From NCBI GenBank assembly GCA_963926925.1, contig CAWUZD010000062.1:1-15691 (forward strand): a stretch of DNA of 15,691 nt, given 5' to 3'. This document shows, piece by piece, positions 5,681 through 13,843 of the stretch. Every line of letters begins with the position of its first letter. Position 1 is the first letter of the stretch. The position numbers and the translations under genes were made by a program. The notes beneath the pieces were generated by a model. That model ran no database searches. It was given only the letters and a program-made list of their open reading frames with translations, and was not told where the DNA came from. This DNA comes from Paralactobacillus_A sp963926925 (GTDB lineage: Bacteria > Bacillota > Bacilli > Lactobacillales > Lactobacillaceae).

Positions 5681-6250
5681 TTGAAAATTAAGAAGCATAA
5701 CTATTTATTGTTATTAGTTTTAGGGATGTTCTTGTTGTTAATTAACTTAACTGCTTGTCATAATGAACAAAGTTCAACACAAAGTCAACATCAACAGTTT
5801 ATTCAAGAATTAGTTCCTGAAGCCCAAAAATTATATACCACTTATCACATTTTACCTAGTATCACAATTGCACAGGCAATTTTAGAAAGTGATTGGGGTA
5901 CAAGTACCTTAGCCGCTAAATATCATAATTTGTTTGGCATTAAAGGTAATGCCCAGAATGCCAAGTTACTAACTACTAAAGAATACGTAAATGGGCAATG
6001 GCAAACCATTAAGGATTATTTCAAAGTTTATTCATCATTCCAGGATTCAATGAAGGATCATGCGTTACTATTTGTTAATGGGACTTCATGGAATAAAAAT
6101 CAATATCAAGATGTTTTACAAGCAACTAATTATCGTGATGCTGCTCAGGCATTATTAAAAGATGGCTATGCTACTGATCCAACTTATCCTGATAAATTAA
6201 TTCAAATTATTCAAAAATATCACTTAAGTCAGTATGATAAGAGTAACTAA
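5681..6250 (+). CDS. Lipoprotein N-acetylglucosaminidase (GH73-like)
   Basis: Predicted to cleave the glycan strand of peptidoglycan at GlcNAc while anchored to the outer face of the membrane. The start is TTG at 5681, with AAGGAGAT (5662-5669) 11 nt upstream and no better start. Residues 1-25 form a lipoprotein signal: KIKKH, a hydrophobic core, then lipobox LTAC with Cys26. A short Ser/Gln linker follows. The catalytic module fills the remainder: ITIAQAILESDWGTSTLA (residues 61-78) with the likely catalytic Glu69, then NLFGIKG (83-89), TKEYVNGQW (99-107), a YSSFQDSM segment, and GYATDPTYPDKL (162-172). The length of 189 aa is minimal: there are no LysM, SH3b or S-layer repeats, which most secreted lactobacillar members carry. 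The link to its purine/ribose neighbours is unclear. It could serve septum or wall turnover. Confidence 0.88.
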   Translation: MKIKKHNYLLLLVLGMFLLLINLTACHNEQSSTQSQHQQFIQELVPEAQKLYTTYHILPSITIAQAILESDWGTSTLAAKYHNLFGIKGNAQNAKLLTTKEYVNGQWQTIKDYFKVYSSFQDSMKDHALLFVNGTSWNKNQYQDVLQATNYRDAAQALLKDGYATDPTYPDKLIQIIQKYHLSQYDKSN

Positions 6251-6292
6251 TCTAATTAATGTGCTTGTTTGTTGCGTTTCTTTGTGGTAACT

Positions 6293-6326
6293 TAGTTTAA
6301 TAAACTTTTATTCGTTTTGTAAACTA
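6293..6326. repeat. Inverted repeats upstream of xpt
   Basis: AGTTTA-A-TAAACT (6294-6306) is a perfect 13-nt dyad. TAGTTTA (6293-6299) can also pair with TAAACTA (6320-6326). It lies 35-70 nt before the xpt ATG, where an operator would be expected. No purine riboswitch core and no CCGAAC-type PurR box is visible in 6251-6361. Confidence 0.4.
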
Positions 6327-6361
6327 ATATTAAAATAATATGAAAGAGTGAAGGTAGAATA

Positions 6362-6955
6362 ATGAAGATTCTTGAAGATCGTATTAAACAAGATGGTCGT
6401 ATTTTAGGAACTAATGTGTTAAAGGTAGATAGCTTTTTAAACCATCAAGTTGATCCTGATTTAATGATGCAACTTGGTGAAGAATTTTATCGTCGTTTTA
6501 AGGATGATAATATTACTAAAATTTTAACAGTAGAATCTTCAGGAATAGCTCCAGCCGTGGCAACTGGATTACAATTTCATGTTCCTGTTGTATTTGCACG
6601 TAAGCATAAGAGCTTAACTTTAAAAGATGATTTGTATACTTCTACTGTTTACTCTTACACTAAACAAACAAGTAATGAAATTGCGATTTCACATCGTTTC
6701 TTAAATAGTGATGATCGTGTGTTAATCATTGATGACTTTTTGGCTAATGGTCAAGCTGCTGAAGGCTTGATGGATATTATTAATCAAGCTGGCGCAACTT
6801 TATGTGGTGTCGGTATTGTTATTGAAAAGTCATTCCAAAAAGGACGGAAATTATTAGATGAACGTGGTGTTCGCGTTGAATCTTTAGCACGGATTGCTGC
6901 TTTCGAAAATGGTAAAATTGTTTTTGGAACTGATGATTATGAACAAAAACATTAA
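6362..6955 (+). CDS. xpt: Xanthine phosphoribosyltransferase
   Basis: Transfers the phosphoribosyl group of PRPP to xanthine to make XMP, returning purine base to the nucleotide pool. The family's 197-aa length is normal. The PRPP loop VLIIDDFLANGQA (residues 120-132) is intact. VESSGIAPAVATGL (57-70) and FARKHKSLTL (78-87) are the typical Xpt segments, and the C-terminal VESLARIAAF is also characteristic. A GAAGGT ribosome site lies 6-7 nt before the ATG. It sits downstream of the glucosaminidase, after a 111-nt gap with inverted repeats. With NupC, nucleoside hydrolase and ribokinase nearby it would recover the base half of imported purine nucleosides. In Bacillus xpt is under a guanine riboswitch. 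None is seen here. Confidence 0.95.
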   Translation: MKILEDRIKQDGRILGTNVLKVDSFLNHQVDPDLMMQLGEEFYRRFKDDNITKILTVESSGIAPAVATGLQFHVPVVFARKHKSLTLKDDLYTSTVYSYTKQTSNEIAISHRFLNSDDRVLIIDDFLANGQAAEGLMDIINQAGATLCGVGIVIEKSFQKGRKLLDERGVRVESLARIAAFENGKIVFGTDDYEQKH

Positions 6956-6997
6956 TTGTCGTTAGTAAGTAATTCTTAGTGAAAAGGTGAGTACTTC

Positions 6998-8137
6998 GTG
7001 AATAAGTTCATTTATCCGGGGCAAATTATTGGGTTACTAGGCGGTGGCCATCGTAGTTATTTATTAGCATTAGCAGCTAAGGCCATGGGATTCAGAATAG
7101 CAGTGTTAGCTGCCAATGAAACTGACCCCGCTCTGCAAGTTGCAGATATCCACTTTGTTGCTGGAACCTTAAATAACTCACGTGCTTTACGTGCTTTAGT
7201 TAAAGTTAGTGACGCAATAATTTATGAAGACGAATTAATTGATATTAATATCTTAGATGAATTAACAGCGCAAGGAGCATACTTACCAACGGGTAGTGAT
7301 GTATTAGCGATGACGCAGGATCGCTATCTCGAAAAAGTTTTCTTTGATGATAATAATATTAATATTGCTCCTTACGCGACTGTTGTTAATGTGCAAGATG
7401 TTAAGGATGCTATTGATGAAATTGGTTATCCCGCTATTTTAAAGCCAATGCAAAAGGGCTTTGGACCAACATATCAATATATTATTCGTGATGAAAAAGA
7501 TATTCCCGGTAGTGCATCTTACTTACGAAATGGTACTTATGTTTTGGAATCATGGTTACCAATTGAAAAAGAATTGGCAGTTGTTGCGGTTCGTGATGGT
7601 GATGGTAATGTTAAGGACTTTCCAGTTTTAGAAAATGTTTATCGGAACCGTCGCTTAGTAGCAACAATGATGCCAGCGCGCGTTGATGACTTTGTTAAGC
7701 ATGAAGTACGGCGGATTTGTAATTTAATTGGTTCTGAAATTAACTATACGGGAATTTACACCGTTGAATTCTTTATGACAGCAGCTGGTAATATTTATAC
7801 TAAGCGGATTATTCCAGCGTTGACGGACGCCGCTAGCATTTATATGAACACGACGAGTTTTTCAGCGGCCCAAATGCATTTACGTGCTTTGTTGGGTTGG
7901 CCGTTAGGAATTGTCCGGACGCTAACTGGTGGTTTGACATTAATAGTTAAAAAAACGCAATTATCATCAGTTTATATGCAAAGTCAAATTAAACCAGATT
8001 GGCATTTTTATTATTATCCTGTTGATACGATGACAATGCATCCGAATGATGTTGTTGGTCATATTACAACAACAAGTCCTGATTTGGGACACCTAATTGA
8101 AGTTGTTAATGCAACTGATTTATGGAAATTAAAATAA
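6998..8137 (+). CDS. PurK-like ATP-grasp protein lacking PurK active-site residues
   Basis: The fold and length (379 aa) match N5-carboxyaminoimidazole ribonucleotide synthase: GQIIGLLGGG (8-17), QDRYLEKVFF (107-116), GYPAILKP (143-150), LPIEKELAVVAVRDGDG (187-203), PVLENVYRNR (209-218), YTVEFFMTAAGN (254-265) and MHLRALLGWPLG (293-304). Key PurK motifs are altered. GGGQLGRM has become GGGHRSYL. The glycine-rich ATP lid RRxGYDGKGQ has become MQKGFGPTYQ (151-160). The metal and substrate motif NExAPRxHNSGH has become KRIIPALTDAAS (269-280). The C-terminal YGK and RKMGH motifs that hold AIR are replaced by YYY and NDVVGH. One metal Glu (257) remains. The start is GTG at 6998 with AAGGTGA 7 nt upstream. 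The frame is intact, so this is a maintained paralogue with another role rather than a fresh pseudogene. Annotation pipelines would likely label it purK. Confidence 0.85.
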   Translation: MNKFIYPGQIIGLLGGGHRSYLLALAAKAMGFRIAVLAANETDPALQVADIHFVAGTLNNSRALRALVKVSDAIIYEDELIDINILDELTAQGAYLPTGSDVLAMTQDRYLEKVFFDDNNINIAPYATVVNVQDVKDAIDEIGYPAILKPMQKGFGPTYQYIIRDEKDIPGSASYLRNGTYVLESWLPIEKELAVVAVRDGDGNVKDFPVLENVYRNRRLVATMMPARVDDFVKHEVRRICNLIGSEINYTGIYTVEFFMTAAGNIYTKRIIPALTDAASIYMNTTSFSAAQMHLRALLGWPLGIVRTLTGGLTLIVKKTQLSSVYMQSQIKPDWHFYYYPVDTMTMHPNDVVGHITTTSPDLGHLIEVVNATDLWKLK

Positions 8138-8143
8138 AAAATG

Positions 8144-8174
8144 AACCGCACTGGATATTAACAGTGCGGTTTTT
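8144..8174 (+). terminator. Rho-independent terminator after the PurK-like gene
   Basis: A perfect 9-bp GC-rich stem ACCGCACTG (8145-8153) / CAGTGCGGT (8162-8170), extended by an A-T pair, is followed by T5. It separates the PurK-like gene from pcrA. Confidence 0.9.
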
Positions 8175-8207
8175 GATGAAACAGATATTTTTAGAGGAGC
8201 GAGAAAA

Positions 8208-10454
8208 ATGGCAGATGCCCAAGCAGCAATTTTAAATGGAATGAATGATAAACAACGTGAAGCTGTTTTAGCAACTAATGGACCAGTTTTAATTATGGCT
8301 GGAGCTGGTTCTGGTAAAACGCGGGTGCTTACGCATCGGATTGCTTACTTAATTGAAGCCGAACATGTAATGCCATGGCATATTTTGGCAATTACATTTA
8401 CTAATAAGGCCGCTCGTGAGATGAAAGAACGGGTTAATGCTCTTTTACCTGATAGTGCAAGTGATGTTTGGATTTCAACTTTCCATTCTTTGTGTGTGCA
8501 AATTCTACGCCGTCACATTGATAATTTGGGTTATAATCGCTCTTTTACAATTAGCGATTCATCAGCGCAATTAACTTTAATTAAGCAAATTATTAAGCAA
8601 AAGAACTTAGATCCTAAAAAGTTTGATCCGCGGAGTATTTTAGGAGCAATTAGTCGTGCCAAAAATGACATGATTATGCCTAAAGAATACTTAGCAGATG
8701 CTAAAAATGTGTTTGAACAAGTAGTTGGTGAGTGTTATCAAGCTTATCAAAAACAATTACGTAATAATCAAACGGTTGATTTTGATGATTTATTGTTATT
8801 AACGATTAAGTTGTTTCATCAATTTCCCGATGTTTTACATTATTATCAAGAAAAATTTCAATACATTCATGTTGATGAATATCAGGATACTAACCAAGCA
8901 CAATATGAATTAATTCGTTTGTTGGCAGCTAATAATGAAAATATTTGTGTAGTGGGGGATGCTGATCAAAGTATCTATGGTTGGCGTGGCGCTAACATGA
9001 GTAACATTATGAACTTTGAAAAAGATTATCCACATGCACAAACTATTTATTTGGAACAAAATTACCGGTCAACAAAGACAATTTTGAAAGCTGCTAACCA
9101 AGTAATCGCTAATAATCAGTATCGTAAACCTAAAAATTTGTGGACTGAAAATGCTGAGGGCGATAAGATTGCTTATTATCGTGCACCTAATGAACAACGT
9201 GAAGCACTTTATGTTGTTAAACAAATTCAGACATTAATGCGGGATGAAGATTATAATTACAATGATTTTGCGGTATTATACCGTACTAATGCGCAATCAC
9301 GAATTATTGAAGAAGCATTTTTAAAATCTAATATTCCTTATAAAATGATTGGCAGTCATCGTTTCTATGATCGTAAAGAAATTAAGGATATTATGGCTTA
9401 TTTGGATTTAATTGCTAATCCTGAAGATTCAATTAGTTTTCAACGGATTGTTAATGAACCAAAGCGTGGCATTGGTAGTAGTAGTTTAGATAAGTTACGT
9501 GATTTTGCTGATGAACATGATTGGTCATTGTTAGTAGCTGCCGAAAATGTTGATTTATCTAATGTTAGCGGTAAGGCACGTAAGCAATTACAACAATTTG
9601 CGACAACGATGACTACTTTGATTGCTGATCGTGATAAATTATCAGTCACTGATTTAACCACTAAAATGTTGACTGATACTGGTTATTTAGATGCATTAAC
9701 GCAACATAATAATCTTGAAAATCAAACTCGTATTGAAAATATTAATGAATTTTTATCTGTTACTAAGCAATTTGATCAAACTTATGAACCAACTGATGAA
9801 CAAAGTAGTCCTTTAGAAGATTTTATTGCTGATGTGGCATTAATTTCTGATCAAGATGATGTTGATGAGTCAAAACAAGAAGTAACTTTAATGACGTTAC
9901 ACGCAGCTAAGGGTCTTGAATTTCCAGTAGTATTCCTCGTAGGGATGGAAGAAGGTATTTTTCCACTTTCACGTTCACTATTAGATGATAAAGAATTAGA
10001 AGAAGAACGACGCTTAGCTTACGTAGGCATTACTCGTGCTAAACAACGGCTTTACTTAACTAATGCATATAACCGCATGTTGTATGGTAGACGGCAAACT
10101 AATGCGCCATCACGCTTTATTGATGAAATTGATGATAGTTTGTTAGCCATGACTAGTAGTAGTGATGAAATTCATAGTTATCATTTCTTATCACAATCAA
10201 AATCGCGGTATAGTAGTACTAAAGATAAAACGGTCGCGACTAACCGTTCTGCTAAACCTGCTTTAGGCAGTGTTGGTGCTGAAAAGCAAACTTGGCACGC
10301 TGGTGATAAAGTTGAACACCGGAAGTGGGGAATTGGGACAGTTGTCAGTGTTAAAGGCAGTGGCGAAGATATGGAATTGAATATTGCATTTCCAGAAGTC
10401 GGTGTTAAAAAATTGATGGCCGTTTTTGCTCCAATTAAACGCGTTGAAAAATAA
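8208..10454 (+). CDS. pcrA: ATP-dependent DNA helicase PcrA (UvrD/Rep family)
   Basis: A 3'-5' superfamily 1 helicase that clears proteins and recombination intermediates from DNA and acts in repair and rolling-circle replication. All motifs are intact in the 748 aa: Walker A AGAGSGKT (31-38), ITFTNKAAREM (62-72), DEYQDT (223-228), GDADQSIYGWRGA (250-262), NYRST (285-289), MTLHAAKGLEF (562-572) and EERRLAYVGITRAK (599-612). A tail with WHAGDKVEHRKWGIGTV (from about residue 697) is the Tudor-like domain that contacts RNA polymerase in this family. The start ATG has GAGGAG 8 nt upstream. ligA follows after 14 nt, so the two are co-transcribed. No promoter is obvious in the 33 nt after the preceding terminator. 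Confidence 0.98.
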   Translation: MADAQAAILNGMNDKQREAVLATNGPVLIMAGAGSGKTRVLTHRIAYLIEAEHVMPWHILAITFTNKAAREMKERVNALLPDSASDVWISTFHSLCVQILRRHIDNLGYNRSFTISDSSAQLTLIKQIIKQKNLDPKKFDPRSILGAISRAKNDMIMPKEYLADAKNVFEQVVGECYQAYQKQLRNNQTVDFDDLLLLTIKLFHQFPDVLHYYQEKFQYIHVDEYQDTNQAQYELIRLLAANNENICVVGDADQSIYGWRGANMSNIMNFEKDYPHAQTIYLEQNYRSTKTILKAANQVIANNQYRKPKNLWTENAEGDKIAYYRAPNEQREALYVVKQIQTLMRDEDYNYNDFAVLYRTNAQSRIIEEAFLKSNIPYKMIGSHRFYDRKEIKDIMAYLDLIANPEDSISFQRIVNEPKRGIGSSSLDKLRDFADEHDWSLLVAAENVDLSNVSGKARKQLQQFATTMTTLIADRDKLSVTDLTTKMLTDTGYLDALTQHNNLENQTRIENINEFLSVTKQFDQTYEPTDEQSSPLEDFIADVALISDQDDVDESKQEVTLMTLHAAKGLEFPVVFLVGMEEGIFPLSRSLLDDKELEEERRLAYVGITRAKQRLYLTNAYNRMLYGRRQTNAPSRFIDEIDDSLLAMTSSSDEIHSYHFLSQSKSRYSSTKDKTVATNRSAKPALGSVGAEKQTWHAGDKVEHRKWGIGTVVSVKGSGEDMELNIAFPEVGVKKLMAVFAPIKRVEK

Positions 10455-10468
10455 GAAGAGGGATAATT

Positions 10469-12514
10469 ATGCTTTCTAAACCAATTGCATCATTTACTGA
10501 ACAAGAAGCAGCAACAGTAGCTGCACAACTTCGTGATAAATTAAATAGATGGCGTTATGAATACTATACTTTGGATCAACCAACTGTTGAAGATCATGTA
10601 TACGATGAAGCTTATCGTGATTTACAGGAATTAGAAGGTAAGTTTCCCCAAATCATTACGCCTGATTCACCAACACAACGGGTCGGTGATGTTATTTTAT
10701 CTGGTTTTGAAAAGGTTCATCATGCTATTCCAATGTTATCGATGGATGATGTTTTTTCATACGACGAATTACGCGAATTTGACCAAAAATTACGGAAATT
10801 AGCTAATACTGATATTAGTTATAATGTTGAATTAAAAATTGACGGTTTAGCAATTTCATTAGTATATGAAAATGGTCTGCTTATTCAAGGCTCAACGCGT
10901 GGTGATGGTCATACTGGTGAAGATGTTACCCAAAATTTGAAGACAATTCCATCAATTCCATTAAAATTAAATGAACCAGTTTCAATTGAAGTTCGTGGTG
11001 AATGTTATATGCCTAAGGAAGCATTTGCTAAATTAAATGAACGTCAAGAAGAAGATGGGAAAGCACCATTTGCTAATCCACGGAATGCGGCAGCCGGTAG
11101 TTTACGACAATTAAACCCACGAATTACTGCTTCCCGGAAACTTAGCACATGGATATATACATTAGTTACCAGTGAAAAAGATGTTACCACGCAAAGTGAA
11201 GCCTTAGTGCGTTTGCAACAATTAGGATTTAAGGTTGATCAAATGCGCCAAGTTTGTCATACCATTGATGAAGCAATCACCTTTATTGAAAAGTATCAAA
11301 AATTACGTGATCAATTACCATATGGTATCGATGGGATTGTTTTGAAAGTTAATTCATTAGCAACACAACAAAAGTTAGGCAACACTGTTAAGGTACCACG
11401 GTGGGAAATTGCTTATAAATTCCCACCAGAAGAAGTACAAACTAAAATTCGTGACATTATTTGGACAGTTGGTCGGACTGGTGTCGTTACCCCAACAGTC
11501 ATTATGGATCCAGTGCAATTAGCGGGAACGACCGTTTCTAAGGCAACGTTACATAATGCGGATATGATTAAACAAAAGGACATTCGGTTAGGTGATACGG
11601 TTTTAATTCATAAAGCCGGTGATATTATTCCCGAAGTATCACAAGTTATTCTTGATAAACGTCCTAAGGATAGTCAACCTTATGTTATTCCTGATCGTTG
11701 CCCATCATGTCATAGTAAGTTGGTGCATTTAGACGAAGAAGTTGCGCTACGTTGCATTAATCCAATGTGTCCAGCACAAATTAAGGAACAATTGACGCAT
11801 TTTGCTTCACGGGATGCAATGGATATTGATGGTTTAGGACCACAAATTATTGAAAAATTATTTAAACAAGGATTAGTTCATGATGTTGCTGATTTATATC
11901 ATTTAACAGCAGCACAACTTGCTCCTGTTTTACTTAAAAATATTCCAACCGATTTATCCAAGAGTAAATCAATTAATAATTTATTAACTTCAATTGAACG
12001 TAGTCGTCATAATTCTGTTGAACATTTAATATATGGATTAGGGATTCGTCATGTTGGCTTAAAAGCAGCCCAAATTTTAGCAGCACATTTTCATGATTTG
12101 CCAACTTTAATGAAAGCTGATGTTGCAGAAATTACCGCTATTAATACGATGGGCAAGATTATTGCTGATACTTTAGTCACTTACTTTAATGATCCACAAG
12201 TTAAAAAATTAGTAGCTGAATTAGCAAGTGTAGGTGTAAACTTTAAATATCAAGCTAATACTGAACCAACAATTAGTAATACGTTCTTTAGTGGTAAAAC
12301 AATTGTGTTGACTGGTGCGTTGGAACACTTTACACGGCGGCAATTAACTGATAAGTTAACACACTTAGGTGCTAAAGTAACAACTTCAGTTTCTAAAAAA
12401 ACTGATTTAGTAATTGCTGGTGCTGATCCCGGTAGTAAGTTTGATAAGGCACAAGCCTTACATATTCGTATTATGAGTGAAGACGAATTACTCGAAGAAT
12501 TAAATGAGAATTGA
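10469..12514 (+). CDS. ligA: NAD-dependent DNA ligase
   Basis: Seals nicks in replication and repair, using NAD+ as the adenylate donor. The 681 aa contain the full family layout. The Ia domain has the Y-rich NAD site (LNRWRYEYYTLDQP and DHVYDEAYRDL). The adenylation domain has nucleophile Lys123 in ELKIDG (121-126), STRGDG (142-147) and DGIVLKVN. An OB fold follows, then a zinc finger with Cys411, Cys414, Cys429 and Cys434, helix-hairpin-helix repeats, and a BRCT domain at about 602-681 (FSGKTIVLTG, GAKVTTSVSKKTDLVIAG). The ribosome site is AGAGGG before ATG 10469. It follows pcrA by 14 nt and its stop overlaps the ribosome site of camS, consistent with a pcrA-ligA-camS operon, an order common in lactobacilli and relatives. 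Confidence 0.98.
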   Translation: MLSKPIASFTEQEAATVAAQLRDKLNRWRYEYYTLDQPTVEDHVYDEAYRDLQELEGKFPQIITPDSPTQRVGDVILSGFEKVHHAIPMLSMDDVFSYDELREFDQKLRKLANTDISYNVELKIDGLAISLVYENGLLIQGSTRGDGHTGEDVTQNLKTIPSIPLKLNEPVSIEVRGECYMPKEAFAKLNERQEEDGKAPFANPRNAAAGSLRQLNPRITASRKLSTWIYTLVTSEKDVTTQSEALVRLQQLGFKVDQMRQVCHTIDEAITFIEKYQKLRDQLPYGIDGIVLKVNSLATQQKLGNTVKVPRWEIAYKFPPEEVQTKIRDIIWTVGRTGVVTPTVIMDPVQLAGTTVSKATLHNADMIKQKDIRLGDTVLIHKAGDIIPEVSQVILDKRPKDSQPYVIPDRCPSCHSKLVHLDEEVALRCINPMCPAQIKEQLTHFASRDAMDIDGLGPQIIEKLFKQGLVHDVADLYHLTAAQLAPVLLKNIPTDLSKSKSINNLLTSIERSRHNSVEHLIYGLGIRHVGLKAAQILAAHFHDLPTLMKADVAEITAINTMGKIIADTLVTYFNDPQVKKLVAELASVGVNFKYQANTEPTISNTFFSGKTIVLTGALEHFTRRQLTDKLTHLGAKVTTSVSKKTDLVIAGADPGSKFDKAQALHIRIMSEDELLEELNEN

Positions 12515-12525
12515 GGAATAATAAG

Positions 12526-13683
12526 TTGAAAAAACTTAGTAGTGTAATATTAAGTATTGCTAGTCTAGCGTTATTAATGGCTGGCTGTGGTAATTTACAA
12601 AATTCACAATTATCATCAAACGGTGGTAGTAACAGTTCTAATAAAAAAACTGCTAGTGTCCAAACAACTGGTCAAACTAATAATGATTACTATCAAGGCA
12701 TTATTCGCAATGGTCAATACCAAGTTAGTAAGGCTCGCGGCGTTAATGTAGAAAATGAATCAAACCAATTTGATGTTAAGAGTTTTAGTACTGGCTTACT
12801 TAATTTGTCAAAGACGGAATTTCCAACAAATAAATATCTTTTCCAAGAAGGACAGTATATTACAACTAGTACCGCCCAAAAATGGTTAGCACGGCAATCT
12901 TCAAGTAATCCGGACGGTTTGAATCCAACCGATAATGGCCAAACTGATCCTGACAAACGTAATCCGATTTATTTGCAACAATTACTTGAACAAGACTTTG
13001 TAACTGAAAGTAACAATAAAGTTAACTTAGCGGGGATGAGTATTGGTTTAGGGCTAAATTCTGTTGATACTTATACTAAGCAACAATATGGTGCAACTTA
13101 TGAAACGAAGATTAGCCAAGCTGCTGACCAACAACAAGGTGAACAGATGGCAACCAAAGTATTAGCTCGTTTGCGGAAGATGAAAGGTATTTCTAATAAT
13201 GTTCCCATTATGATTGCTTTATACCGGCAATCTGGACCAGATAGTTTGGTTGGTGGTACTTTCTTTGCTTATGCAATTTCAAAGAGTGGTACCAATTTAG
13301 GTGCTTGGCATAAAATTGATCAACAAAATGAAGTATTACCAGTTGTTAATAATGCTAAACCAATTAATAGTAATGTTGCGAATGCGTTTAATACATTTAG
13401 AAGTGCTGTTAAACAATTCTTCCCTAATTTGAGTGGGGTAACTGCACAAGTTCGTTACGAAAATGGTTCATTAGCTGGTATGAATATTACAATTACTACG
13501 CAATTTTATAGTGAAACTGAAATTACTAGTTTTGCACAATTTGTTGCTTCTGAAGCAGCTAAAGATTTACCAAGTAATGTACCAATTCAAATTAATATTC
13601 AATCAGTTCAAGGAATGCAAGCCTTTGTTGCTCGTGATTCAGGTAGCAAGAGTTTCTATACTCATATTTTTGGTAGTTATTAA
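12526..13683 (+). CDS. camS: CamS family sex-pheromone lipoprotein
   Basis: A predicted surface lipoprotein of 385 aa. I start it at TTG 12526: GAGGA (12513-12517) lies 8 nt upstream and the first residues MKKLSS give a short lipoprotein signal. An in-frame TTG at 12511 would add five residues but lacks its own ribosome site. The signal runs to LMAGC (lipobox, Cys21). It is followed by an Asn/Ser/Gly/Thr-rich linker (to about residue 55) and the CamS domain, with YYQGIIRNGQY, then SRIx-like RGVNVENESNQFDVKSFSTGLLNLSK, the ERRKMKG-like LRKMKG, and GTFFAYAISKSG. In enterococci and staphylococci the signal peptide of this family yields the cAM373 peptide pheromone, while the mature protein has no settled function. 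The ligA-camS-gat order is typical. Confidence 0.93.
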   Translation: MKKLSSVILSIASLALLMAGCGNLQNSQLSSNGGSNSSNKKTASVQTTGQTNNDYYQGIIRNGQYQVSKARGVNVENESNQFDVKSFSTGLLNLSKTEFPTNKYLFQEGQYITTSTAQKWLARQSSSNPDGLNPTDNGQTDPDKRNPIYLQQLLEQDFVTESNNKVNLAGMSIGLGLNSVDTYTKQQYGATYETKISQAADQQQGEQMATKVLARLRKMKGISNNVPIMIALYRQSGPDSLVGGTFFAYAISKSGTNLGAWHKIDQQNEVLPVVNNAKPINSNVANAFNTFRSAVKQFFPNLSGVTAQVRYENGSLAGMNITITTQFYSETEITSFAQFVASEAAKDLPSNVPIQINIQSVQGMQAFVARDSGSKSFYTHIFGSY

Positions 13684-13693
13684 TACTTTTTGT

Positions 13694-13724
13694 AAAACAG
13701 GCGATGATTATCGCCTGTTTTTTT
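13694..13724 (+). terminator. Rho-independent terminator after camS
   Basis: A 12-bp stem AAAACAGGCGAT (13694-13705) / ATCGCCTGTTTT (13710-13721) with a GATT loop runs into T7. It isolates the pcrA-ligA-camS unit from gatCAB. Confidence 0.95.
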
Positions 13725-13773
13725 GTGTTTTTAGTGGTAAAATTAGTTTAATAATCTTTTTATACGAAAAGCC

Positions 13774-13819
13774 GTTAATTAAATGGTTAGCGTGTATGAT
13801 CTGATAGTAAAAACTATCA
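13774..13819 (+). promoter_or_regulatory. gatCAB promoter region with leader hairpin
   Basis: A -10-like TATGAT (13795-13800) with a weak -35 (GTTAAT at 13774-13779, 15-bp spacer) is the best candidate in the 120 nt between the camS terminator and gatC. Immediately downstream is a perfect 7-bp dyad TGATAGT-AAAA-ACTATCA (13802-13819). It would lie at the transcription start or the very 5' end of the mRNA, so it could be an operator or a stabilising 5' stem. Confidence 0.4.
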
Positions 13820-13843
13820 AATAATGAAAGTGAGGCAGACGCG

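Noticed and set aside
6251..6361. Guanine/xanthine riboswitch before xpt
   Set aside because: The conserved purine-aptamer segments are not present and the region lacks the three-helix layout.
13511..13804. 97-codon plus-strand frame over the end of camS and its terminator
   Set aside because: It crosses a strong terminator hairpin, is out of frame with camS and has Leu/Lys-rich shadow composition.
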